From G942493375 sp942493375 (lineage in GTDB: Bacteria > Armatimonadota > UBA5829): a DNA stretch of 64,000 bases. The stretch's first letter is position 1. Each line of letters opens with the position of its first letter. Made by a program: the position numbers and the translations under genes. This document shows, one piece after another, positions 8,237 to 16,925 of the stretch. The notes below the pieces were generated by a model. It made no database searches. It was not told the DNA's origin and worked only from the letters and a program-made list of their open reading frames with translations. Where the stretch lies: contig OW818698.1 of the NCBI GenBank assembly GCA_942493375.1, positions 6,386,001 to 6,450,000 on the forward strand. The letters are read 5' to 3'.

Positions 8237-9019
8237 ATGTCATTGAAAATCGCAATATGTGGTAAGGGTGGGGTTGGTAAGTCTACGCTTTCTGGGACAC
8301 TTGCTCTTCTTTTTGCTGGAGACGGGCTCAAAGTTCTGGCAATTGATGCTGATCCAGATGCAAATCTAGCATCGGCTATAGGTATGCCCGATGAAAAACG
8401 TCGGATGTTGCACACTATTTCCGAAGAAAAAGAATTGATAGAGGAACGTACCGGAGCAAAGGTTGCCCAATTTGGCCAGGTGTTCAGCATTAATCCTGAT
8501 GTTTCTGGTATTTCTGAGAGGTTCGGAGTGTCCCATAATGGGGTACATCTAGTTGTGTTAGGTGCAGTAAAACGAGCCGGTGGAGGATGTGCCTGCCCTG
8601 AGAGCGTTTTACTCAAAGCTTTAGTAAGGGATATTGTCTTAAATCGAGACGAAGTCGTAATTCTTGACATGGAAGCCGGTATCGAACATCTGGGTCGTGG
8701 GACTGCGATGGGTGTTGATGCCATGATAACTGTGGTAGAGCCCGGACGACGCAGTGTTGAGACAGGGCACAGAGTTCAAGAAATGGCCAAGGGACTGGGG
8801 ATTAAGCGGTTCGGAGTTGTTTTGAACAAATCAACCGATCGTGAACGCGATTCCAAAGATGTGATAAAAGAATTCGGTGGAGATGCACTGCTTGGAGTTA
8901 TACCGTATGACTCAAGAGTGATTGATGCTGATAGAGATGGCAAATCGATAGTTGATGTGCGGGATGAGGAATTACTCACCCCATTTATTGATATAAAGCG
9001 AAAATTAGAAGCGAGGTAG
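8237..9019 (+). CDS. cooC: CooC/AcsF-type nickel-insertion ATPase 1
   Basis: A 260-residue P-loop ATPase of the MinD/ArsA class. The deviant Walker A is at residues 8-15 (GKGGVGKS), the DADPDAN segment follows at about 37, and a CxC motif (GGGCACPES, about residue 117) matches the pair that binds metal at the CooC dimer interface. CooC and AcsF proteins use ATP to mature the nickel sites of CO dehydrogenase and acetyl-CoA synthase. It opens the operon, and the next gene starts eight bases after its stop. A second, clearly different CooC lies two genes downstream, so one may serve CooS and the other AcsB; the sequence does not show which. Confidence 0.9.
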   Translation: MSLKIAICGKGGVGKSTLSGTLALLFAGDGLKVLAIDADPDANLASAIGMPDEKRRMLHTISEEKELIEERTGAKVAQFGQVFSINPDVSGISERFGVSHNGVHLVVLGAVKRAGGGCACPESVLLKALVRDIVLNRDEVVILDMEAGIEHLGRGTAMGVDAMITVVEPGRRSVETGHRVQEMAKGLGIKRFGVVLNKSTDRERDSKDVIKEFGGDALLGVIPYDSRVIDADRDGKSIVDVRDEELLTPFIDIKRKLEAR

Positions 9020-9027
9020 AAGACAAA

Positions 9028-10077
9028 GTGGGATTTTCACCAAAGTGTTTGGCAACAGCTATAGGAAGTCTTCCGCATCCAAATCCTGAGGATGCTGTAC
9101 GGGTGGTTTTGGAGAATATACCGGATTGTCCGATATGGCCTCAACTCCCTGCACGTGGGATGAACGAGCAGATGGAGGTCCAGTACTCTGAGGGTATGCC
9201 TTGCGTGGTCATTGATCGCGAAAAGGAGAGGATGTTCATTGACACCACCGATGATACCTTTACCGGAATCAGCGAGTTTATGGAAAAGTTTGCCATGGAC
9301 GATGTCGATGCATTCGCTATCAGCCCGGAGTTCTCTGCGGGACTTCATGCGATGGAGTCTGCTTTGAAAGCATCCAATGTCAAACGACCTTTTGTGAAAG
9401 TCCAGACTACCGGGCCGATCAGCTTCGGTTTGACTATTGTTGACGAGAATAAAAGAGCCATTTATTACAACGACATCTATCGTGATGCTGTAGTTAAGGC
9501 TTTAGTTATGAAATGCCGTTGGCAGATCAGACGCTACAAAGAGTATGCAGAGAATGTTATTTGTTTTATTGATGAGCCGATTCTCTCTGCTTTTGGTTCA
9601 TCCACATATGTCAGCGTCAGCCGTGAAGATGTAGTGTCGATCTTAAGTGAAGTCATAGAGGCTGTTCACTCTGAGGGTGGAATTGCCGGAATACACTGCT
9701 GTGGCAACACCGAGTGGTCCATTCTGATCGATGCAGGCGTGGATATTGTCAACTTCGATGCCTATGATTTTGGGGAAACCGTTGCACTGTATCCGGAATC
9801 TATGAAAAAGCATATCGAGTCCGGAAATGTGCTGGCCTGGGGTGTTGTTCCAACGAACAGCGAAAAAATATCTACCCAGACAGTGGAAAGTCTCGTGGCA
9901 AAGTTCCACGAGGGTGTTGACAATCTGGCTAAAGCAACAGGAATGGACAAACAGACTATCATTAAGCAAGCGATAGTGACTCCATCCTGCGGAACAGGTT
10001 CACTTCCTGTTGCAGATGCTGAGAAAGTATTCGATTTACTGGGTAAACTGAGTAAAGCTCTACAGGCTGAGATGTAG
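9028..10077 (+). CDS. Core methionine synthase-like protein (MetE C-terminal fold, probable MesB)
   Basis: A 349-residue protein matching only the catalytic barrel of cobalamin-independent methionine synthase, without the folate-binding N-terminal half. It opens with ATAIGSLPHPNPEDAV, as in the UROD/MetE superfamily. Likely zinc ligands are H223 and C225 (IHCCGN), an acidic residue near 243-249, and C321 (TPSCGTGSLP), close to the His-x-Cys...Glu...Cys pattern of MetE. MesB-type core synthases occur in anaerobes with the Wood-Ljungdahl pathway and have been predicted to take methyl groups from the corrinoid iron-sulfur protein. The position inside this CODH/ACS operon fits. The start is GTG with GAGGT ten bases upstream. 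Subfamily assignment (MesB rather than another UROD-like methyltransferase) is inference. Confidence 0.75.
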   Translation: MGFSPKCLATAIGSLPHPNPEDAVRVVLENIPDCPIWPQLPARGMNEQMEVQYSEGMPCVVIDREKERMFIDTTDDTFTGISEFMEKFAMDDVDAFAISPEFSAGLHAMESALKASNVKRPFVKVQTTGPISFGLTIVDENKRAIYYNDIYRDAVVKALVMKCRWQIRRYKEYAENVICFIDEPILSAFGSSTYVSVSREDVVSILSEVIEAVHSEGGIAGIHCCGNTEWSILIDAGVDIVNFDAYDFGETVALYPESMKKHIESGNVLAWGVVPTNSEKISTQTVESLVAKFHEGVDNLAKATGMDKQTIIKQAIVTPSCGTGSLPVADAEKVFDLLGKLSKALQAEM

Positions 10078-10157
10078 AAATGATCTTGTGATCTTGAACG
10101 GAACACTGGTCATTCAGTTTCGGGTGTGATTGCATATCGCACCCGAGCGTAGGAAGA

Positions 10158-10224
10158 GATTCTTCATTGCATTCAGAATGACAAGTAGCGGAAAGCAGAT
10201 TCTTCATTGCATTCAGAATGACAA
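10158..10224. repeat. Intergenic repeat family A, two direct copies
   Basis: The 27-base sequence from GATTCTTCATTGC to CAGAATGACAA occurs at 10158-10184 and again, identical, at 10198-10224. It lies between the methionine synthase-like gene and cooC2. The same unit occurs at 33794-33821, and variants at 16795, 49469 and 53539. Confidence 0.88.
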
Positions 10225-10256
10225 ATGCGGATGTTATCGCACGAAAAGAGTATGCC

Positions 10257-11012
10257 ATGTCAATGACAATAGCAGTTACCGGAAAAGGTGGAGTTGGTAA
10301 AACTACTCTGTCCTCTCTCATAATTCAATGGTTGGTCACACACCACAAGACGCCGGTTCTTGCTGTGGATGCGGATAGTAATGCCAACTTGCATGAAGCC
10401 CTTGGGGTTGATTATGAAGCCACTGTCGGTGGGATCAGAGAGAATGCCCGCGATGAAGCAAAGGCTCTTAATGGTATCGCTAAAAGCGAGTTTCTGGAGC
10501 TTCGTATTCAGGAAGCTCTGGTTGAGGAAGCTGGGTACGACCTTATAGTAATGGGTCGTCCTGAAGGTCCAGGCTGCTATTGTTTTGCAAATAATGTACT
10601 ACGTGATGTATTAAAGAAACTGTCTGCCAATTACAAGTATGTAGTGGTTGATAGTGAAGCAGGTATTGAACATATTTCTCGTCGAACAGTCCTCGCACTT
10701 GATTTCCTCTTGATAGTGTCTGACTGCACTGTTCGTGGTATCCGAACCGCAAAACGAATAGCTGAACTGGCTGAAGAGATGGGGACACCGGTAGGAAAGC
10801 GTGCACTGGTGGTAAATCGTGTTCCTGATGGGATTCTGCCGGATGCAGTCAAGGATGAGGTCGACGCTACGGGTTTACCTCTGATAGCAGTTATCCCAGC
10901 GGATGAAAATGTTGCAGCAATGGATGCCGGTGGCATGGCTGTGGGAGACATTCCACCCACGTCTCCTACCCGGAAAGCTGTCGGCAAACTAATGGCGGAA
11001 TTAATTGTATAG
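10257..11012 (+). CDS. cooC: CooC/AcsF-type nickel-insertion ATPase 2
   Basis: A 251-residue P-loop ATPase with deviant Walker A (GKGGVGKT) near the N-terminus, VDADSNANL switch region, and a CxC motif (GPGCYCF) in the same place as in CooC proteins. It differs strongly from the first CooC, so it is an old paralogue rather than a recent copy. The expected role is ATP-dependent nickel delivery to CODH or ACS. An in-frame ATG at 10218 lies inside a dispersed repeat (CAGAATGACAA), so the ATG at 10257, which gives the standard MSMTIAVTGKGG beginning, is preferred. A TATAAT box at 11097-11102, between this gene and cooS, could add an internal promoter, but no good -35 is visible. Confidence 0.88.
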   Translation: MSMTIAVTGKGGVGKTTLSSLIIQWLVTHHKTPVLAVDADSNANLHEALGVDYEATVGGIRENARDEAKALNGIAKSEFLELRIQEALVEEAGYDLIVMGRPEGPGCYCFANNVLRDVLKKLSANYKYVVVDSEAGIEHISRRTVLALDFLLIVSDCTVRGIRTAKRIAELAEEMGTPVGKRALVVNRVPDGILPDAVKDEVDATGLPLIAVIPADENVAAMDAGGMAVGDIPPTSPTRKAVGKLMAELIV

Positions 11013-11127
11013 GAAATACCTCATCTGAATTGATCTTGAGAACGCATCATCCCTCCTGCACGTGCCTAGATCTATATGTGTGTTTGTGGATTATTTTATA
11101 ATGCAAGGATTCAGGAGTTAACAATAT

Positions 11128-13080
11128 ATGGCAACAGAAATAAAAGACGGTGTGGTGCAGGGAGTCTCCCTGGATAACGCTATCAACGAAATGGTTGATG
11201 TGGCAGCCTGTGAAAATATCAGCACAGTCTGGGACCGCTATAAAACACAACAACCTCAGTGTAAGTTTGGTATGACTGGTGTTTGCTGCAGATTGTGCCA
11301 CATGGGTCCCTGCAGGATAACTCCGAAGGCTCCCAAAGGTATATGCGGAGCTGATGTAGATACAATCGTAGCCCGTAATCTGCTCAGAGAAATCGCAGCC
11401 GGGACAGCAGCCCACTCTGACCATGGACGTATGCTGGTTAAGACTCTCAGAAGAGTCGCAAGAGGCGAAGGTGGAGAGTATAAGATCACCGATGCCCGCA
11501 GGTTACGCAGCATTGCCGAATTTTATGAGATTCCCACAGGGGATCGGGATGATCTTGCAATAGCCGGTGATCTCGCTGACCTGTTCATGAAGCAGTTTGC
11601 ATATTCCGATGAACCCAATATTACTCTTAAAAGAGCTCCGGAAAAACGACAGGCTGTCTGGAAGAAACTGGATATTGAGCCCAACGGCGTGGACAATGCT
11701 GTTGTAGAGATAATGCACCGGACCCATATGGGGGTCGATCACGATTATAAGCACTTGATAATGGGTGGAATGAAGTGTTCGCTGGCAGACGGTTGGGTAG
11801 GGTCTGTAATGGCGACGGCTTGTTCCGATATTCTGTTCGGAACACCGACACCGATACGAAGTAAAGTGAACCTGGGTGTGCTTTCAGACAAAAAAGTGAA
11901 CATAATTGTCCACGGTCACGAGCCTACACTTTCGGAGATGCTCGCAATCGCATCCGGTGAGCCTGAGATGCTGGCTTATGCTAAAGCTCATGGTTCGGAC
12001 GGGATTAATATAGCAGGTATCTGCTGCACAGCCAACGAAGTCCTGATGCGCCACGGATTCCCGGTCGCTGGAAACTTCCTGCAGCAGGAGTTGGCAATAC
12101 TCACTGGTGCTGTTGAAATGATGATCATAGACGTGCAGTGCGTAATGCCTTCACTTCCTCAGGTTACAAAATGTTTCCATACAAGATTGGTCAGCACTTC
12201 GGAGATCGCTGAGACATTTAATGCTGAGCAGATAACTTTTGAAGTGGAACATGGGTTGGAACATGCCAGAAGGTTGATTCGGGAGGCTATTGATAATTTC
12301 GAGAACCGTGATGCATCCCGGGTGCATATTCCGAAAGAGAGTATGGACCTGGTAGCTGGATTCTCAAATGAAACGATATTCCATATGCTTGGTGGAAGGT
12401 TCCGTGGGACATTCAGACCGCTCAATGATGCAATAATTGATGGGCGCATTCGGGGAATCTGCGGGATAGTAGGCTGCAGCAACCCGAAGACTAACGTTGA
12501 TAATGTCCATGTGAAGCTTTCGCAGGAATTGATCAAGCGAAATATACTGGTCCTGCAGACGGGTTGTGCGGCTATTGCGTGTGCAAAGGCTGGCCTGTTG
12601 GTCCCTGAGGCTGCATTGCTGCAAGCTGGAGATTCACTGCGGGAAGTGTGTGAAGCTGTTGGCATACCACCGGTATTGCATATGGGATCGTGTGTGGACA
12701 ACAGTCGAATTCTGCTTGCGGCAACCAATGTTTTGATGGAAGGTGGATTGGGTGAGGACTTGTCTGATCTACCTGTTGCAGGAGCTGCTCCGGAATGGAT
12801 GAGTGAAAAGGCTATAGCCATCGGTCACTATTTTGTTGCCAGCGGATTGTATGTCGTGCTAGGACATCCACTTTACGTTGAGGGCAGCGAGAACGTAAAT
12901 AACTTCCTTACAAAAGAGATGGAAGACTTGACTGGTGGAAAGTTTGCCTGGGAGGCTGATCCAATAAAGATGGCAGATATGATCTGCGAGCATATCGAAA
13001 AGAAAAGAGATGCTCTGAAGATCAACCAGACTAGAGAACGAAAACTACTCGATATGAAAGAACGCAGGGAGCTGGAATGA
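11128..13080 (+). CDS. cooS: Anaerobic Ni-Fe carbon monoxide dehydrogenase catalytic subunit
   Basis: A 650-residue CODH that interconverts CO2 and CO. All metal ligands expected from characterised enzymes are present: D-cluster C45 and C53; B-cluster C54, C57, C62 and C73 (GVCCRLCHMGPC); C-cluster H262 (VHGHEP), C300, C338, C450, C480 and C522. It is preceded by AGGAG and its last four bases overlap the start of the acetyl-CoA synthase gene (ATGA), which suggests translational coupling. In this setting it supplies CO to the acetyl-CoA synthase through the internal channel, so AcsA is an equally good name. No truncation or odd composition is seen. Confidence 0.96.
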   Translation: MATEIKDGVVQGVSLDNAINEMVDVAACENISTVWDRYKTQQPQCKFGMTGVCCRLCHMGPCRITPKAPKGICGADVDTIVARNLLREIAAGTAAHSDHGRMLVKTLRRVARGEGGEYKITDARRLRSIAEFYEIPTGDRDDLAIAGDLADLFMKQFAYSDEPNITLKRAPEKRQAVWKKLDIEPNGVDNAVVEIMHRTHMGVDHDYKHLIMGGMKCSLADGWVGSVMATACSDILFGTPTPIRSKVNLGVLSDKKVNIIVHGHEPTLSEMLAIASGEPEMLAYAKAHGSDGINIAGICCTANEVLMRHGFPVAGNFLQQELAILTGAVEMMIIDVQCVMPSLPQVTKCFHTRLVSTSEIAETFNAEQITFEVEHGLEHARRLIREAIDNFENRDASRVHIPKESMDLVAGFSNETIFHMLGGRFRGTFRPLNDAIIDGRIRGICGIVGCSNPKTNVDNVHVKLSQELIKRNILVLQTGCAAIACAKAGLLVPEAALLQAGDSLREVCEAVGIPPVLHMGSCVDNSRILLAATNVLMEGGLGEDLSDLPVAGAAPEWMSEKAIAIGHYFVASGLYVVLGHPLYVEGSENVNNFLTKEMEDLTGGKFAWEADPIKMADMICEHIEKKRDALKINQTRERKLLDMKERRELE

Positions 13081-16000
13081 GTAAGATCATTGCTGGGTCT
13101 GCCATTAACGGCGCCCATAAAATTGTTCAACAGGCCAAGGACTATGTGGCCAGAGCTATTGCAGAGAAGGGAGCCGATCATCCGATTGGATTTCCGGACA
13201 CAACTTATTCTCTGCCGGTTATCTATTCACTTTTGGGTGAGAAAGTAGATAAACTGTCGGATTGTAAAAAGATTCTGAATGAATGTGACAGTTTGCTGCC
13301 TCCTTATGTATCTGACAACGTTTGGTTGCCATACCTGGGTTCAACACTGGATGCTGGTGCTGCTACTCTGTTTGCATTTGAGCTTATTGAAGCCTGCAAA
13401 TATCTTATCGGACCGAATCCGGTAGATGGTATCTGGCTTGGGGCAGCGACTGATGTTATTATCCGGGAGCGTGGTATCGAGTTTGTCGATGGAACAGCTC
13501 CGGGATTTGCAGCTGTTGTCGGAGCTGCTCCGGATAGTGCTACCGCAGTGAAAATTGCTCGTGAACTTCAGGAAAAGAACCTTTATGTCTTTATGGCGGG
13601 TAATACCAATGGTGTGTCTTTTGCTGAGCAATTAGTTGAAGCTGGTGTTGAAATCGGCTGGGAGACCAGACTGGTTCCTTACGGCAAGGATATCTCAGCA
13701 GCTATATATGCACTGGGATTTGCTAACCGTGCTGCTTTGTCATTCGGTGGAGTCCAACCTGGAGATTATAAGCGTAACCTGAAATACAACAAGGACCGTA
13801 TTTTTGCATTTGTGCTTGCATTGGGTGAAGTTGACGAGGAAAAATATGCTGCTGCAGCTGGAGCTATTTCCTACGGGTTCCCTGCAATCGCTGATACCGA
13901 TATTCCTCAGATTCTTCCGACAGGTATATGCACTTATGAGCATGTAGTATCAAATGTTCCTGTTGAGCATATTGTGGAAAAGGCATTGGAAGTCCGTGGT
14001 TGTAAGATCAAGATCACCAAAGTGCCAATTCCGGTGTCCTACGGTCCCGCCTTTGAGGGTGAAAGAATCCGCAAAGAGCAGACTTTTGTTGAGTTCGGTG
14101 GAAACCGAACTCCTGCATTTGAGTATGTTACTACCAAGCAACTCGATGAAGTGGAAGACCACAAGATCGTAGTTGTTGGCCCGGAAATTGATGATGTAGA
14201 ACCTGGTACTGCTCTTCCTCTCGGAATTTGGGTCGAAGTAGCCGGACGTAAAATGCAGCCGGACTTTGAGTCCATTCTCGAGAGACAGATGCATCACCTT
14301 ACCAACGGCGCCGAAGGTATCTGGCATATGGGCCAGAGGGATATTATCTGGGTCAGGATCAGCAAATCAGCGCAGGAGAGAGGCTTCAAGATCCGTCACA
14401 TTGGTGAGATCATGCATGCCAAACTCATGAATGAATACCCGGCGATTGTGGATAAAGTACAGGTCTTCCTCTATACAGATAAAGAGGAAGTTGAGAAGAG
14501 GATCCATGAAGCCAGACGTGTCTATAAGGAAAGAAACCTGCGGGTAGAATCCCTAACAGATGAAAGCGTTGATACGTTCTATTCATGTTTGCTTTGCCAG
14601 AGTTTTGCTCCTAACCATGTTTGCGTAATCACACCAGAAAGACTTGGACTCTGCGGTGCTTATAACTGGTTGGATGGCAAGGCAGCGTATGAGATTGATC
14701 CTACCGGCCCTAACCAGCCTCTTCCAAAGGGTGAATGTATAGACCCGATCCGTGGCCAGTGGAAAGAGATTAACGATTACGTTTTCGCTAACTCCAAGCA
14801 GACTGTTCCGGCATTTAATGCCTATTCTCTTCTGGACAATCCAATGACCAGTTGCGGTTGCTTTGAGGCGATTGTTGCCCTGGTCCCGGAGTGCAACGGT
14901 ATCGCAATAGTTAACCGTGAATACAGCGGAGATACCCCTATGGGTATGAAATTCTCTACGCTTGCGGGTATAACCGGTGGAGGGCAACAGACACCAGGTT
15001 TTATTGGAATTGGAAAGGCATATCTTTCCAGCAGAAAGTTTGTATCTGCTGAGGGTGGACATAAGAGAATTGTCTGGATGCCTAAAGAACTCAAGGAAAC
15101 ACTTAAAGAAGAGCTGGAAGCGGCGGGCAAGCGTGCGGGTATAGACAACTTTGCTGACTTTATTGCAGACGAGACTCAGGCTGTTACTCCTGAGGATATC
15201 AGAGCACATATGGAGAAAATCCAACACCCGGCTCTGGAAATGTGGGACATTACCCAACCGTCCCCGGAAGCTGCCGCATTAGATGCAAAAAGATCTGACG
15301 AGACTGTGCAGCCTTCTGTGCAACCGGTGGTGACAGCGGTTCCAAAACCGGAACCGGTAAAACCAGTTGTTGTCACAACCCAAAAAGCAGAGACGCAAGC
15401 TCAGGCTGTTGTTGCATCACCTGCACCGGTCGCAGCACCACAGGCTGCCAGTGCACCTGCTGCTCCTGCAGCTGTTCCTGTCGGTGACGGATTGTCATAT
15501 ATTTCCAGTGTTCTTGAGCAAGTAAAAGCTAAGGGTGTTGCACCGGATGCGGCTTCAGATCCGATGGCTGCTTTGCAGATGTCTACGGCTATAAGTCTTT
15601 TGACTGCCGGAGCTAATATGCTCCTGATGTATAGCGGAGCTATGGGTCAAGTTCCTACAACTGTGCTCCCAACCTCTGCGGTGCCTGTAGCTGCAGAACC
15701 TATACAGGCAGTTGTTGAGGACCAGGGGCCGCATATTAAGCTGGAACCTGAGGAAGTGTGTCCGATAATTCAGTGTCCGATAACCGTAATTGAGGAAGTT
15801 GTTGTCAAACCAATCGAATCTGCTACTGTGGCGATTCCTACTACATTTACCGTCCCCGGTGAGAACGTCAATGTGACCGTTCGTGAGATCACGATAGGTG
15901 GCAGCGGAACCAGGACCTCCGCAGTTACACTCGGTGGGGCAAGTGCGTTGCCTTTCAGGCATTTTGAAGGTAATACCGGACATCCCCAGGTTGTTGCTAT

Positions 16001-16793
16001 GGAAGTGTTTGATAAACTTCCCAGAAACTATCCAGAGAGCTTGAGAACTGCATATGGATCTCTTTTGGACGATCCTGCGGCGATGGCCAAGTTCTGTGTG
16101 GAGAAAATCGGAGCTCAGGCGATCAGCGTCAGGCTGGATGGGTGTCATCCGGACAGCGGAGACCGTTCACCTGAGGAATGCGTGGAAACCGTAAGGTCAG
16201 TAATGGAAGCAGTTGGAGTTCCGATCATTGTTACCGGTCCTTCACACTTCGAAAAGAACAATGCTTTGATGAAAGCCGTTGCTTCAGCATTTGCCGGTGA
16301 GAACCTGCTACTGAACTGGGCTGAGACTGACAACTACAAAACAGTTGCTGCAGCAGCTATGGGTTATGGACACTGCGTTGCAGCCCAGACACCTATTGAC
16401 GTTAATATGGCTAAGCAGCTGAACATTCTTATGACCAATATGGGCCTGTCTCCGGACAAGATCGTAATTGATGCCTTAACAGGTGCGATTGGATACGGTA
16501 TGGAGTATACATATTCGGTTATGGAGAGAATCCGCAGCGCTGCGTTCACGGGTGATCCGATGCTGGCGATGCCTATCATTGCTACGCCCGGTTATGAAGT
16601 CGCAAAGATCAAGGAGACCAAGGCTCCGGCTTCGCAGTTCCCACTCTGGGGTCCGGAATCCGACCGGGGAGCCCTGCTGGAAATATCAACTGCGATGTGT
16701 ATGCTGAATGCGGGAACGGATATGCTGATAATGTATAATCCAACCGCAGCCAGAACAGTAATAAATAAAATACGCGAGATGAATAATATATAA
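13077..16793 (+). CDS. acsB: Fused acetyl-CoA synthase and corrinoid protein small subunit (AcsB-AcsD)
   Basis: A single 1,238-residue reading frame joins two proteins that are separate in characterised CODH/ACS systems. Residues 1 to about 728 are full-length acetyl-CoA synthase, with A-cluster ligands C504, C507, C516 and C526 around the FeS cubane and the Cys-Gly-Cys nickel motif at 593-595. Residues about 919-1238 are the AcsD/CdhD TIM-barrel subunit of the corrinoid iron-sulfur protein (LPFRHFEGNTGHPQ, ISVRLDGCHPDSGD, LTGAIGYGMEYTYSVMERIR). The linker of about 190 residues is Ala/Pro/Val-rich and contains, at 835-854, a segment with 10 of 20 residues identical to 1203-1222 of the AcsD tail. 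No stop codon, start codon with ribosome binding site or frameshift separates the domains. The fusion would tether the methyl-carrying protein to the enzyme that accepts the methyl group. Confidence 0.93.
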   Translation: MSKIIAGSAINGAHKIVQQAKDYVARAIAEKGADHPIGFPDTTYSLPVIYSLLGEKVDKLSDCKKILNECDSLLPPYVSDNVWLPYLGSTLDAGAATLFAFELIEACKYLIGPNPVDGIWLGAATDVIIRERGIEFVDGTAPGFAAVVGAAPDSATAVKIARELQEKNLYVFMAGNTNGVSFAEQLVEAGVEIGWETRLVPYGKDISAAIYALGFANRAALSFGGVQPGDYKRNLKYNKDRIFAFVLALGEVDEEKYAAAAGAISYGFPAIADTDIPQILPTGICTYEHVVSNVPVEHIVEKALEVRGCKIKITKVPIPVSYGPAFEGERIRKEQTFVEFGGNRTPAFEYVTTKQLDEVEDHKIVVVGPEIDDVEPGTALPLGIWVEVAGRKMQPDFESILERQMHHLTNGAEGIWHMGQRDIIWVRISKSAQERGFKIRHIGEIMHAKLMNEYPAIVDKVQVFLYTDKEEVEKRIHEARRVYKERNLRVESLTDESVDTFYSCLLCQSFAPNHVCVITPERLGLCGAYNWLDGKAAYEIDPTGPNQPLPKGECIDPIRGQWKEINDYVFANSKQTVPAFNAYSLLDNPMTSCGCFEAIVALVPECNGIAIVNREYSGDTPMGMKFSTLAGITGGGQQTPGFIGIGKAYLSSRKFVSAEGGHKRIVWMPKELKETLKEELEAAGKRAGIDNFADFIADETQAVTPEDIRAHMEKIQHPALEMWDITQPSPEAAALDAKRSDETVQPSVQPVVTAVPKPEPVKPVVVTTQKAETQAQAVVASPAPVAAPQAASAPAAPAAVPVGDGLSYISSVLEQVKAKGVAPDAASDPMAALQMSTAISLLTAGANMLLMYSGAMGQVPTTVLPTSAVPVAAEPIQAVVEDQGPHIKLEPEEVCPIIQCPITVIEEVVVKPIESATVAIPTTFTVPGENVNVTVREITIGGSGTRTSAVTLGGASALPFRHFEGNTGHPQVVAMEVFDKLPRNYPESLRTAYGSLLDDPAAMAKFCVEKIGAQAISVRLDGCHPDSGDRSPEECVETVRSVMEAVGVPIIVTGPSHFEKNNALMKAVASAFAGENLLLNWAETDNYKTVAAAAMGYGHCVAAQTPIDVNMAKQLNILMTNMGLSPDKIVIDALTGAIGYGMEYTYSVMERIRSAAFTGDPMLAMPIIATPGYEVAKIKETKAPASQFPLWGPESDRGALLEISTAMCMLNAGTDMLIMYNPTAARTVINKIREMNNI

Positions 16794-16794
16794 C

Positions 16795-16871
16795 TGTCAT
16801 CCTGAGGAACGAAGGATCTGCTTTCTTAAAAAAACAACGTAAAAGCAGATCCTTCGTTCCTCAGGATGACA
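16795..16871. repeat. Intergenic repeat family A, perfect 30-bp hairpin
   Basis: Arms 16795-16824 and 16842-16871 are exact reverse complements with a 17-base loop. The hairpin begins one base after the acsB-acsD stop and lies 54 bases before acsC. A degenerate half copy (GCATTCAGAATGACAATG) follows at about 16891-16908. Confidence 0.93.
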
Positions 16872-16925
16872 AAGTCTGATGACAAAGTCTGCATTCAGAA
16901 TGACAATGTATGAGGAGTAAGAGCC

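Noticed and set aside
10218..10256. Upstream ATG for the second CooC
   Set aside because: It falls inside a family A repeat (CAGAATGACAA); the downstream ATG gives the standard CooC N-terminus.
12159..12821. 220-residue minus-strand frame inside cooS
   Set aside because: Lies wholly opposite a gene with all CODH metal ligands; composition is that of an antisense shadow.
13077..16793. acsB and acsD as two genes with a missed stop codon
   Set aside because: The frame is continuous, the linker has a sensible Ala/Pro/Val-rich composition, and no internal start with a ribosome binding site precedes the AcsD domain.
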